Assembly (NCBI GenBank): GCA_029817715.1
Contig: JARUPY010000527.1
Location: 62,001 to 126,000 of the forward strand
DNA length: 64,000 nucleotides
Reading direction: 5' to 3'
From: Melastoma dodecandrum
Lineage: Eukaryota; Streptophyta; Magnoliopsida; Myrtales; Melastomataceae
Shown here: piece after piece, positions 17,701 through 27,015 of the stretch
Position numbering within the stretch: the first letter of the stretch is position 1
Layout of the letters: each line of letters begins with the position of its first letter
Notes under the pieces: model-generated
The model's input: only the letters and a program-made list of their open reading frames with translations
Told to the model about the DNA's origin: nothing
Database searches by the model: none
Translations under genes and position numbers: made by a program

Positions 17701-18516
17701 GTGCGAATGACCAGTCGGATGATCGTGGCCCTGGCCCTCGCCCTGGGGGCGACGCCAGCCTGGGCTCAGACCCCGCCCAACGCGGGCGAGGGCGGATCCG
17801 GCGCGAAATCCTCCCCGGCTCCGGCCGCCGCTCCAGCCACGCCCGCCTCGCCGCCCGCCTTGACGGTCCCGACTCCTCCGACTCCCGCCGCCTTGGCGCC
17901 CGTTCCGCCGACGCCCGTCGCGCCGGTCCCCGCCGCTCCCGCATCCGCGACGCCTCCCTCGGGAACCCCGGCCCCCGCGACGGCGCCACAGCAGGGAACG
18001 CCCGCGACGGTGATCGATACCCAGGATCTCGAAAGCCTGCTCGGCCGCAGCGTGCGGAGCGCCCAGGGTGACGAACTCGGCCGGGTCATCGATGTCCTCG
18101 TCGACAAGGAAGGGCATCCCCGGGCGGCGATCATCGATTTCGGCGGCTTCCTCGGCGTCGGCACGCGCAAGATCGCCGTGGATTGGCGCGCCCTCCGCTT
18201 CAGCATCGATGCGAAGGAGCGCCGCCTGTCCGTGGCCCTGACCCGCAATCAGGTCCGGGTTTCGCCCGAGTACAAGTCCGGAGAGCCCATCGTCGTGCTC
18301 GGGCCCGCCAGCGGCGCCGGGCCATCCGAGCCGGATCAGGCCGCCGCGGCCGCGGGCCAAGCCCCGGCGGCGCAGCCCGGTGCCGCGACCCCGGCGGCGC
18401 AGGGGGCCGTCCCCCCGGTCGCCGTTCCGCAGGGATCGGTGCCCGCGGCCCCTCAAGCGACCCCGACCGTCGCCCCCCCTGTGGCGACCCCGCCTCAACA
18501 GGCTCCCGATAAATGA
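17701..18516 (+). CDS. Exported PRC-barrel protein with Pro/Ala-rich flanks
   Basis: A 271-residue protein with signal peptide (IVALALALGATPAWAQ), a Pro/Ala-rich region (residues ~25-100), one PRC-barrel (residues ~103-195: LLGRSVRSAQGDELGRVIDVLV, AIIDFGGFLGVGTRKIAVDW), and a second Pro/Ala-rich tail. The GTG at 17701 is preferred over the ATG two codons later because AGAGGA is six bases upstream of it. The stop overlaps the next gene's start by ATGA, so the two are probably translationally coupled. Periplasmic; function unknown. Confidence 0.78.
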   Translation: MRMTSRMIVALALALGATPAWAQTPPNAGEGGSGAKSSPAPAAAPATPASPPALTVPTPPTPAALAPVPPTPVAPVPAAPASATPPSGTPAPATAPQQGTPATVIDTQDLESLLGRSVRSAQGDELGRVIDVLVDKEGHPRAAIIDFGGFLGVGTRKIAVDWRALRFSIDAKERRLSVALTRNQVRVSPEYKSGEPIVVLGPASGAGPSEPDQAAAAAGQAPAAQPGAATPAAQGAVPPVAVPQGSVPAAPQATPTVAPPVATPPQQAPDK

Positions 18517-19937
18517 CGGTGGCTGGTGTGAAGGTGCGGTCCCAGCTCCCCGTCGGGGATGCTCCTGCGGGAGACCGATCGGCCGGTGGTCCGGTGCGGG
18601 ACGCCTCGTCCCGCCGGGACAACCGGGGCGAGCCGAGGCTGCACGTCGCCCATGAGGTCGTCCAGGAGCCGGTTCCGGTGGCCGTACCGCCGGGGGTCGT
18701 CCCTCCGGTGGCGGGGTCGACGGGCGATGCCGCGTCCCTCCGCAGCCGACGGGGCCTCGACGCCTTCGCGTTCTTCGTGGCCAACCTGCAGACCGGCTTC
18801 GGGCCGTTCCTCGCGGTCTACTTCTCCCAGGCCAAGTGGACGCAATCCGACATCGGCTTCGCGCTGACGGTCGGAAGCCTCGTCGCGCTGCTCGGGCAGG
18901 TGCCCGGCGGCGGCTTCGTGGATGCCGCGCGTTCGAAGCGCCTCGCAGCGGGCGTGGCGGTGGCGGCCATTGCGGGCAGCGCCTTCGCGCTCGCCGTCTG
19001 GCCGCGCTTCCTCGTCGTGCTCCTCGCCATGGCGCTGCACTCGGCGGCGAGCTGCGTGCTCACCCCCGCGCTCGCCGCCCTCAGCATCGGCCTCGTGGGC
19101 CATGCCCGTGCGGGCGAGCGCCTCGGCCGGAATGCGAGCTTCCAGGCGCTCGGCAACGCCATCGCCGCCGCCGGGATGGGCGCCTGCGGGTACTACCTCT
19201 CGAACGGAGCGGTGTTCTACCTCACCGCCGCGCTCGGCATCCCGGCCCTGATGGCGCTCGCCGCGATCCGGGGCGTGGATCCCGCTGTCGCCGATTCGGC
19301 CGCCGCGAGTGAGGAGTCCCCGGCCGTCGCGGATCGCGAGGGGTTGCGCGCCTTCCTCACGAATCGCGGCCTGCTCAGCTTCGCCGCCTGCATGGTCCTG
19401 TTCTTCCTCTCCACCGCCGCGATGCTGCCGCTCGTGGGCAGCGTCCTGACCCTGCGGGCGGGCGAGACCGCCACCGCCCTGGTGGCGGCCTGCATCATGG
19501 TTCCGCAGGCGGTGCTCGCGATCTGCGCACCGGCGGTCGGCCGGGCGACGGAGCGGTTCGGCCGGTATCCGGTGCTGCTCGTCGGCTTCGCGGCCCTGCC
19601 GCTCCGGGGTCTGTTGCTCGCCTCCACCACCAACCCGTACGGACTCGTCGCCATCCAGGTGCTCGACGGGGTCTCGGCCTCCGTGCTCGGGGTGATGGTG
19701 CCCCTCGTCGTGTCCGACCTGACGCGGGGCACCGGCCGGTTCAACCTCGCGCTGGGGGCGGTGGGCACGGCGATGGGGATCGGCGCCGCGCTCTCCACAA
19801 CTCTCGCGGGTATCATGGCCGATCGCCTCGGGAGCCACAGCGCGTTCCTTGGCCTCGCCCTGGTGGGCTTCGCGGCCTTCATGCTGGTGGCGCTGATCAT
19901 GCCCGAAACCCGCCGGACCAAGGCGGCGGAACGCTGA
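18513..19937 (+). CDS. MFS transporter with long cytoplasmic N-terminal extension
   Basis: A 474-residue major facilitator. The first membrane helix begins only near residue 85 (LDAFAFFVANLQTGFGPFLAVYF), preceded by an unusual Val/Pro/Arg-rich extension. The rest has 11-12 helices and ends at residue 474. The ATG overlaps the exported PRC-barrel gene by four bases. If translation really begins at residue ~75, the extension would be artefactual, but the ATGA overlap favours the long form. Substrate unknown; the helix 1 sequence resembles porters placed in a metabolite/drug group. Confidence 0.8.
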   Translation: MTVAGVKVRSQLPVGDAPAGDRSAGGPVRDASSRRDNRGEPRLHVAHEVVQEPVPVAVPPGVVPPVAGSTGDAASLRSRRGLDAFAFFVANLQTGFGPFLAVYFSQAKWTQSDIGFALTVGSLVALLGQVPGGGFVDAARSKRLAAGVAVAAIAGSAFALAVWPRFLVVLLAMALHSAASCVLTPALAALSIGLVGHARAGERLGRNASFQALGNAIAAAGMGACGYYLSNGAVFYLTAALGIPALMALAAIRGVDPAVADSAAASEESPAVADREGLRAFLTNRGLLSFAACMVLFFLSTAAMLPLVGSVLTLRAGETATALVAACIMVPQAVLAICAPAVGRATERFGRYPVLLVGFAALPLRGLLLASTTNPYGLVAIQVLDGVSASVLGVMVPLVVSDLTRGTGRFNLALGAVGTAMGIGAALSTTLAGIMADRLGSHSAFLGLALVGFAAFMLVALIMPETRRTKAAER

Positions 19938-20120
19938 AAGCGAGTCCGGGGCACGACCGTCGCCCGATCAAGGGTGGTTCAACTGGCGCGGGTAAAAGCG
20001 CCGGGAAGTTTTCGGCGGCTGCAACGTATGGCAACGCTCCCGCGTTGGCGCTACGGGAATGACTTGCCTTTTGCACCGCATGCTCGCACGGCTGCTGCCG
20101 ACCGGTCACGCGAGAACGGG

Positions 20121-21902
20121 ATGGTCACCACGATGGAAGAGCTCCACCGATACGCCGAACGGCCCTTCGCCTTCGTCGGACGGTATCTCCGGCGCCGCTG
20201 GGTGCCGCACCTCGTTATCCTCATTTCCGTGCTGGGAGCCGTCGGCTTCTCGGTCTCGACCGACTATGCCCTCAAGGGCGTGGTCGATGCGCTGACGAAG
20301 GGGCCGGGGTCGGCCAATACGGCCATCTGGAGCGCGCTCGCCGTGCTCATCGCCTTCATCGCCACCGACAACATGCTCTGGCGCGTGGCGGCGCTGACGG
20401 GTGCTTTCACCTTCGTTGGGGTGACGGGCGACATCCGCCGGGACCTGTTCCGGCACATGACCGGCCATTCGCCGACCTTCTTCTCCGACCGCCAGCCCGG
20501 CACGCTGGCCAGCCGCATCACCGCGACCTCGAACGCGATCTTCACGGTCGAGAACATGTTCGTGTTCAACGTGATGCCGCCGACTGTCGCCGCCTTCCTC
20601 TCCATCGCCTACATCGCGACGGTGAGCCTCTCGATGGCGGGCATCCTCGCCGGCATCTTCGCGGCGGTGGTCGTGCTGATGTTCAAGATGGCCTCGGCCG
20701 GCAAGCCGCTGCACCACGACTTCGCCGCCAAGGCCGCGAGCGTCGACGGCGAGATGGTCGATCTCGTGGGCAACATGTCGTTGGTCCGCGCCTTCTCGGC
20801 CTTCAAGCGCGAGGGCGCGCGCTTCGAGGGCACGATCTCCACCGAGATGCGTGCCCGGCGCTCGTCGCTGCTGTACCTCGAGAAGCTGCGCATCGTTCAC
20901 GCCATCTTGACCGTGCTCGCGATCCTCGGGCTTCTCTACTGGTCGATCCGCCTGTGGGAGGCCGGTCAGGCCACGAACGGGCAGGTGGTCCTCGTCTGCA
21001 CGCTGGGCATCCGCATCCTGGCCGCCACCCGCGACCTCGCCGTCGCGCTGGTCGACGCGACCCAGCACACCGCCCGCCTGTCCGAGGCGCTGCACACCCT
21101 GCTCCAGCCCCACGACCTCGTGGACCATCCGGAGGCGAAGCCGCTCACCGGCCAGGGCGCCAAGATCGAGTTTGAGCACGTCGCCTTCAACTACCCGGAC
21201 GGGCGCGCCGTCTTCACGGATTTCGACCTCGTCATCGAGCCCGGCCAGCGGGTCGGCCTCGTGGGCAAGTCGGGCGGGGGCAAGTCGACCCTGTTCTCGC
21301 TGATCCAGCGCTACTACGACGTGCAGTCGGGCTCGATCCGCATCAACGGCCAGGACATCGACCGGGTGACGCTCGAGTCGCTGCGCGAGTTCATCACCGT
21401 CGTGCCGCAGGACGTGTCGATGTTCCACCGGACGCTCCGGGAGAACATCCGCTACGGCCGGCCCGACGCCACCGACGACGAGGTCTGGCAGGCGGCCGAG
21501 GCGGCCCATTGCACCGACTTCATCAAGGCCCTGCCGGAGGGGTTCGACACCATCGTGGGCGACCGCGGCGTGAAGCTCTCCGGCGGTCAGCGCCAGCGCA
21601 TCGCCATCGCCCGCGCCATCCTGAAGAACTCGCCGATCCTGCTCCTCGACGAGGCCACTTCGGCGCTCGATGCGGAATCCGAGCAGGCGATCCGGCATGC
21701 GCTGGCGAACCTCATGCATGGCCGCACGGTCATCGCCATCGCCCACCGCCTCTCGACGCTTCAGGATTTCGACCGGATCGTGGTGCTGGAGGGCGGCCGG
21801 ATCGCGCAGGACGGCTCGCCGGATAAGCTCCCCCATCTCGACGGGTTCTTCCGCGAGTTGATGAAGAAGGAAACCATGGGAACGTCGCTCGCGGCGGCGT
21901 GA
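20121..21902 (+). CDS. ABC exporter, fused permease and ATPase
   Basis: A 593-residue half-transporter working as a dimer. The N-terminal ~330 residues hold about six membrane helices of the ABC exporter type I fold. The C-terminal ATPase has Walker A (GKSGGGKST), Q-loop, signature LSGGQRQR, Walker B (ILLLDEATSALD) and the H-loop (AIAHRLSTL). The start at 20121 is chosen over a longer in-frame extension because MEELHRYAERPFAF marks the family N-terminus; the ATG at 20133 is an alternative. Likely exports a lipid, peptide or drug. Confidence 0.85.
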   Translation: MVTTMEELHRYAERPFAFVGRYLRRRWVPHLVILISVLGAVGFSVSTDYALKGVVDALTKGPGSANTAIWSALAVLIAFIATDNMLWRVAALTGAFTFVGVTGDIRRDLFRHMTGHSPTFFSDRQPGTLASRITATSNAIFTVENMFVFNVMPPTVAAFLSIAYIATVSLSMAGILAGIFAAVVVLMFKMASAGKPLHHDFAAKAASVDGEMVDLVGNMSLVRAFSAFKREGARFEGTISTEMRARRSSLLYLEKLRIVHAILTVLAILGLLYWSIRLWEAGQATNGQVVLVCTLGIRILAATRDLAVALVDATQHTARLSEALHTLLQPHDLVDHPEAKPLTGQGAKIEFEHVAFNYPDGRAVFTDFDLVIEPGQRVGLVGKSGGGKSTLFSLIQRYYDVQSGSIRINGQDIDRVTLESLREFITVVPQDVSMFHRTLRENIRYGRPDATDDEVWQAAEAAHCTDFIKALPEGFDTIVGDRGVKLSGGQRQRIAIARAILKNSPILLLDEATSALDAESEQAIRHALANLMHGRTVIAIAHRLSTLQDFDRIVVLEGGRIAQDGSPDKLPHLDGFFRELMKKETMGTSLAAA

Positions 21903-21992
21903 AAGGCCCCTCGCGCGCAGGATTTGCATGGGCGATAGAGGTGCGCCGCAAAGCCGCGCGGCGCACGCTCATCCGTCCAGTGAGTCCGCTCC

Positions 21993-22922
21993 TTGCCCGA
22001 CCTCGACACCGTCGTCCGTGACATTGCGGAGGAGATGGCCGCGCGCGCGGATCGCGGCACCGTCGCCGACTACATCCCCGAACTCGCCCATGTGGACCCG
22101 AACCGGTTCGGCATGGCGGTGATCGACGGCGATGGGCGCGTCAGCGCCGGCGGCGACAGCGAGGCGCTTTTCTCGATCCAGAGCATCTCGAAGGTGTTCA
22201 CCCTGACGCTGGCCCTGGGGATGATCGGTGATCGCCTGTGGCGCCGCGTCGGGCGGGAGCCCTCGGGCAACCCGTTCAACTCCATCGTGCAGCTGGAGCG
22301 GGAGCGCGGCGTGCCGCGCAACCCCTTCATCAATGCCGGCGCCATCGCCGTGACCGACGTGATCCTCTCCGGCCACGAGCCCCGGGAAGCCCTCGGGGAA
22401 ATCCTGCGATTCATGCAGTTTCTAGCCCAGGACCGGAGCGTGACCATCGACGAAAAGGTGGCGGCCTCGGAGCGGCGGACGGGGTTCCGCAACTCGGCGC
22501 TCGCCTACTACATGAAATCGTTCGGAGTCATCGAGAACCCGGTCGATTACACGCTTGGCGTGTATTTCCACCATTGCGCCATCGCGATGAACTGCCGCCA
22601 GCTCGCCACCGCCGGGCAGTTCCTGGCCCATAACGGTCACAACCCGCAGACCGGCCACAGCGTCGTCTCGGCCGAGCGGGCGCGCCGCATCAACGCGATC
22701 ATGCTGACCTGCGGCCATTACGACGGCTCCGGCGAGTTCGCCTACCGGGTCGGCCTGCCCGGCAAGAGCGGCGTCGGCGGCGGCATCCTGGCGGTGGCGC
22801 CGGGCAAGGCCTCCATCGCCGTCTGGGCCCCGGGGCTCGACGCCGCCGGGAACTCCCATCTCGGGCGCGTGGCGCTGGAGCGGCTGACGCAGCGGATGGG
22901 ATGGTCGGTGTTCGGGGTATAG
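21993..22922 (+). CDS. glsA: Glutaminase
   Basis: A 309-residue beta-lactamase-fold glutaminase converting glutamine to glutamate and ammonia. Family motifs: [11 protein letters not shown] with the catalytic Ser-x-x-Lys (residues ~63-66), [25 protein letters not shown] and GKSGVGGGI near the end. The length matches GlsA. The start is TTG at 21993 since no ATG/GTG lies in frame just upstream and the protein begins at [11 protein letters not shown]. It converges on lepA. Confidence 0.93.
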   Translation: MPDLDTVVRDIAEEMAARADRGTVADYIPELAHVDPNRFGMAVIDGDGRVSAGGDSEALFSIQSISKVFTLTLALGMIGDRLWRRVGREPSGNPFNSIVQLERERGVPRNPFINAGAIAVTDVILSGHEPREALGEILRFMQFLAQDRSVTIDEKVAASERRTGFRNSALAYYMKSFGVIENPVDYTLGVYFHHCAIAMNCRQLATAGQFLAHNGHNPQTGHSVVSAERARRINAIMLTCGHYDGSGEFAYRVGLPGKSGVGGGILAVAPGKASIAVWAPGLDAAGNSHLGRVALERLTQRMGWSVFGV

Positions 22923-22969
22923 CCTTCACCGCGCTTTCCCTGCCCCGCAGAGGGGGGAGGGACACACGG

Positions 22970-24409
22970 TCAATCGTCCATCTTCAGCGCGGCGATGAAC
23001 GCTTCCTGCGGGATCTGCACCGAGCCGTATTCGCGCATCCGCTTCTTGCCCTCTTTCTGCTTCTCGAGGAGCTTGCGCTTGCGCGTCACGTCGCCGCCAT
23101 AGCATTTGGCGGTCACGTCCTTGGACAGTGCGCCAAGTGTTTCGCGCGCGATGATGCGGCCACCGATCGCGGCCTGGATCGCGATCTTGAACAGCTGGCG
23201 CGGGATCAGCTCCTTCAGCTTCTCGCACATGCCGCGGCCACGCGATTCGGCGCGGGTGCGGTGGACGATCATCGAGAGCGCGTCGACCGGCTCCTCGTTG
23301 ACGAGGATCCCCATCTTCACGAGGTCGCCCTCGCGATAGCCGATCTGGTGATAGTCGAAGCTGGCATAGCCCTTCGACAGCGATTTCAGCCGGTCGTAGA
23401 AATCGAACACCACTTCGTTGAGCGGCAGGTCGTAGATGACCATGGCGCGCTTGCCGACGTAGTTGAGGTCGATCTGGATGCCGCGGCGGTCCTGGCAGAG
23501 CTTCAGCACGCCGCCGAGGTAATCGTCTGGCGTGAGGATCGTGGCGCGGATCCAGGGCTCCTCGATCAGCTCGATCTTCATCACGTCCGGCATGTCGGCC
23601 GGATTGTGCAGCTCCTTGATCTCGCCGTCGCGCATCCGCAGCCGGTAGACCACCGAGGGGGCGGTGGCGATCAGATCGAGATCGAATTCGCGCGACAGGC
23701 GCTCCTGAATGATCTCCAGATGCAGCAGCCCGAGAAAGCCGCAGCGGAAACCAAAGCCCAGAGCCGCCGAACTCTCCATCTCGTAGGAGAACGAGGCGTC
23801 GTTCAGCCGGAGCTTGCCCATGGCCGAGCGCAGGTTCTCGAACTCGGCCGCGTCCACCGGGAACAGGCCGCAGAACACCACCGCCTGGACTTCCTTGAAG
23901 CCCGGCAGCATCGCGGTGGTCTGGCGCTTGTCCTCGGTGATGGTGTCGCCGACGCGGGTGTCGGCGACTTCCTTGATCGCGCGGTGATGAAGCCGACCTC
24001 GCCGGGGCCGAGGGCGTCGATCTCCGCCATCTTCGGGCGGAAGACACCGATCCGGTCGACGCCGTAGACCGCATCCGCACCCATCATGCGGATGGTCATG
24101 CCCTTCTTGAGCACGCCGTCCACGATGCGCACCAGCACCACGACGCCGAGATAGGCGTCGTACCACGAGTCCACGAGGAGCGCCTTGAGGGGCGCGGCCG
24201 GCTCGCCCTTCGGCGCCGGCAGCCTGGTGACGATGGCCTCCAGCACCGCCTCGATGTTGAGGCCGGTCTTGGCCGAGATCGGCACCGCCTCCGAGGCGTC
24301 GAGGCCGATCACCTCCTCGATCTGCTCCTTGACCCGGTCCGGCTCGGCGGCGGGGAGATCGACCTTGTTGAGGACCGGCACGATCTCGTGCCCGGCGTCG
24401 AGCGCCTGG

Positions 24410-24444
<35 letters not shown>

Positions 24445-24771
24445 CGAGGCATCGACCACCAGCAGCGAGCCCTCGCAGGCCGCCAGCGAGCGCGAGACCT
24501 CGTAGGCGAAGTCCACGTGGCCGGGCGTGTCCATCAGGTTGAGGATGTAGGTCCGGCCATCCTTGGCCGTGTATTCCAGGCGCACGGTCTGCGCCTTGAT
24601 GGTGATGCCGCGCTCCTTCTCGATGTCCATCGAGTCGAGCATCTGCTCGCTCATGTCGCGGAGCGCGACGGTGCCGGTGGCCGGGATCAGGCGGTAGGCG
24701 AGCGTCGATTTCCCGTGGTCGATATGGGCGACGATCGAGAAGTTGCGGATGGTGTCGATCGGGGCGGTCAT
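22970..24771 (-). CDS. lepA: Elongation factor 4 / LepA (apparent frameshift near 23979)
   Basis: A ribosome back-translocation GTPase. The N-terminal part (start [11 protein letters not shown] at 24771) has the G1 motif [10 protein letters not shown]2 [10 protein letters not shown]3 DTPGH and G4 NKVD. The C-terminal part has elongation-factor domains and the LepA C-terminal domain ending [14 protein letters not shown]. The frame changes at about 23979: inserting one C (GCGC to GCCGC on the coding strand) joins GEVGFITA to [12 protein letters not shown], exactly the EF4 sequence. It is a core protein with both halves intact, so a missing base in the sequence is the best explanation. About 600 residues when repaired. 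Confidence 0.93.
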
Positions 24772-24930
24772 CGATGTTCCGTTCGGGCGCACGGCCGGGC
24801 GAGGCGCGCCGTCAGCTCGGGATGGCCGGGTGCAGGGGGAGTGCCGTGAACCGGCCGGGCGCGAGCGAGATAGCAGCGTGGCGCCACAGCGTCGAGCATG
24901 CGGGCTGACGCGGACAGGGTGAGCTAGCAA

Positions 24931-24963
24931 AACGAAGCCGCCCGGAGGCGGTCTCCGGGCGGC
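24931..24963 (-). terminator. Rho-independent terminator of the 24985-25185 gene
   Basis: An 11-bp perfect stem (24937-24947 with 24953-24963), five-base loop, followed on the minus strand by TTCGTTTT. It lies 22 bases beyond the stop of the small minus-strand gene. Confidence 0.85.
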
Positions 24964-24984
24964 CCGTGTGGTGCGGCCGCGACC

Positions 24985-25185
24985 CTAGCGACCGCGATCG
25001 CGGATCAGGCGCTCGATCTCGGCCTCGCCGTGAGAGCGGGCCTTCGCCTCGGTGGGGTGCTTCCGGTCCGACCGCTGGTGCAGCTTACCGTGCTTGCGGA
25101 TGCTCCACTGGTAGAGCGCGCCGCTCTCGCCGACCGGGTGAACCTCAAGGCTGAAGGGAAAAGTGTCGGAGTGCGTATCGTTCAT
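24985..25185 (-). CDS. Small hypothetical protein
   Basis: A 66-residue protein from the ATG at 25185 (an in-frame start at 25221 is possible but has a weaker ribosome site; GGAG lies four bases before 25185). It starts with a beta-like segment (FPFSLEVHPVGESGALYQWSIRKHGKLHQ) and ends in a charged helix (EAKARSHGEAEIERLIRDRGR). This pattern occurs in small hypothetical proteins of Rhizobiales, but I cannot name a family. It is followed by its own terminator. Confidence 0.6.
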   Translation of the reverse strand: MNDTHSDTFPFSLEVHPVGESGALYQWSIRKHGKLHQRSDRKHPTEAKARSHGEAEIERLIRDRGR

Positions 25186-25239
25186 CGGCTCCATATGGGG
25201 CGAATGCCGGGCGTTTGCCATCCCGGCAACGCATGACTT

Positions 25240-26079
25240 TCACTCACGAGTTGAAGTTTCCGCAGGGTTGGCTGCGCGCGCCTCCGTGGCCATTGCAACC
25301 AGAACGCGGCGCAGGGCGCCCATGTCGGCCACCGGCTCGGGGAACGGGATCCGGGTCGTCCGGTCGCCGGCCATCAGGTCGAGCCCCTCGGGATCGAGCC
25401 CGGTCAGGCGCCATGACGCTCCCGCTTCGCCCGCTCCGGCGGCGTAGAGGGCCAGTGCGTCGGCATGGTCCTCGTTCATGTGGGCGACGGCGCCGCCCTC
25501 CCCCGCCACGATGGCCTCCCGGCCGGTCAGGTCGAGGAGAAGTTCGGCGGGCGTCAGCGTCGCAGCCTTGGCGAAGCCGCCGTTCAGGTGGCCCGCCTCC
25601 GGCACCAGGGCGAAAAAGGCGAAGTCCGGGAAATCCGCGTAGAGCTTCGCCTTGGGATGGCGGGCCAGGAACCGCTCGCGGACGCGGGGCTCGGCACTCT
25701 GCATCGCGCGGCCGTTCACCGTGAGGCGGGGATGGGCGAGCGGGTCGCCCTTGCCGCCCTGGCTGAACAGCAGGGAGCAGCGCGGGTCGGCCAGGAGGTT
25801 GCGGGTATGGGCCGACAGGCGCGACAGCAGCATCAGCGGCGTGCCGTCCACGTCGGTCGCCATGGTCACGAGGGAGGCGAAGGGGAAGCCATCCGAGCCG
25901 ATCGTCGCCAGCGCACCGGACCGGATCGTGCGCAACAGCATCCGCGACAGGCCGACCGCGTCGAAGGGGGCCTCGGAGGCTGGTAGGGGTCGCGCCGAAA
26001 ATTGGGGTTCCGCCGGGCTTTGTGCGGGGCTCGCTGCCGGATTAGGAGGTCCCTCGGGCGGGCTGCTCGTCTCGCTCAT
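25240..26079 (-). CDS. HugZ-like FMN/haem-binding split-barrel protein
   Basis: A 279-residue protein: Pro/Ala-rich N-terminus, then a pyridoxamine 5'-phosphate oxidase-like split barrel (residues ~45-190: TIRSGALATIGSDGFPFASLV, DPRCSLLFSQGGKGDPLAHPRL), and a C-terminal DUF2470-type domain with GGAVAHMNEDHADALALYA. This two-domain order is that of HugZ/HutZ-type haem utilisation proteins and of related alphaproteobacterial proteins without proven haem function. It is divergent from chvI. Cytoplasmic. Confidence 0.8.
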   Translation of the reverse strand: MSETSSPPEGPPNPAASPAQSPAEPQFSARPLPASEAPFDAVGLSRMLLRTIRSGALATIGSDGFPFASLVTMATDVDGTPLMLLSRLSAHTRNLLADPRCSLLFSQGGKGDPLAHPRLTVNGRAMQSAEPRVRERFLARHPKAKLYADFPDFAFFALVPEAGHLNGGFAKAATLTPAELLLDLTGREAIVAGEGGAVAHMNEDHADALALYAAGAGEAGASWRLTGLDPEGLDLMAGDRTTRIPFPEPVADMGALRRVLVAMATEARAANPAETSTRE

Positions 26080-26303
26080 ATCGACCCCGATCCTCCATGC
26101 GATCCCTAAGATTACGGCCAAGCTAAGGCCGCCGCTCGCTTTTTCCTGGGGATCATATTAAAGCACCCGTCCCCCTCGGCGCGAGCCGGAACCGCTCGTC
26201 CGCGGCGGAATGCCCTCGCGTCTTCAGCCAGCCCCGATGGGGCCGGGATGCGACGCGGCCGCGCCAGCGACCGCGCCCAAGCCCGTTCAGCCAGGGATTG
26301 CGC

Positions 26304-27015
26304 ATGCCGACCATTGCCCTCGTCGATGACGACAGGAACATCCTGACTTCCGTCTCGATCGCGCTGGAGACGGAGGGCTACCGGATCCAGACCTACACCG
26401 ACGGGGCTTCGGCCCTGGACGGTCTGCGCCACTCGCCCCCCGACCTCGCGATCTTCGACATCAAGATGCCGCGCATGGACGGGATGGAGCTGCTGCGGCG
26501 GCTGCGCCAGAAATCCGATCTCCCAGTCATTTTTCCTCACGTCCAAGGACGAGGAGATCGACGAGCTGTTCGGCCTCAAGATGGGCGCGGACGATTTCAT
26601 CCATAAGCCGTTCTCGCAGCGCCTCCTGGTAGAGCGCGTGAAGGCGGTGCTGCGCCGCTTCGCGAAGGACGCCCCCGGCGCCCCGCCGCGCGGCGAGGCC
26701 GAGGCCGCCGCCCGCTCCCTGGAGCGCGGCGCCCTGATGATGGACCCCGAGCGGCACACCTGCACCTGGAAGGGCGAGGCGGTGACGCTGACGGTGACCG
26801 AGTTCCTGATCCTCCAGGCGCTGGCCCACCGGCCTGGCGTAGTGAAGAGCCGCAACGCCCTGATGGACGCGGCCTATGACGATCAGGTCTATGTGGACGA
26901 TCGCACCATCGACAGTCACGTCAAAAGGCTGCGCAAAAAATTCAACGCCAGCGACAACGAATTCGATATGATCGAAACGCTGTACGGCGTCGGCTACCGG
27001 TTCAAGGAGGCGTGA
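26304..27015 (+). CDS. chvI: Two-component response regulator ChvI (apparent frameshift at 26530-26534)
   Basis: An OmpR/PhoB-type regulator: receiver domain with acidic pair DDD, phosphoacceptor Asp in [11 protein letters not shown] and Lys in HKPFSQ; winged-helix domain with [16 protein letters not shown] and GVGYRFKEA. The receiver domain is interrupted by one extra T in the T run at 26530-26534. Removing it gives [25 protein letters not shown], nearly identical to ChvI of other Rhizobiales. Start at the ATG 26304 with AGGGA upstream. It overlaps chvG. In Rhizobiales ChvG/ChvI control acid, envelope and exopolysaccharide genes, so a true null is unlikely. Confidence 0.92.

Noticed and set aside
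20106..21929. Long minus-strand open frame opposite the ABC exporter
   Set aside because: It is a G+C-driven shadow of the real gene: His/Arg/Asp-rich with no domain, while the plus strand has all ABC motifs.
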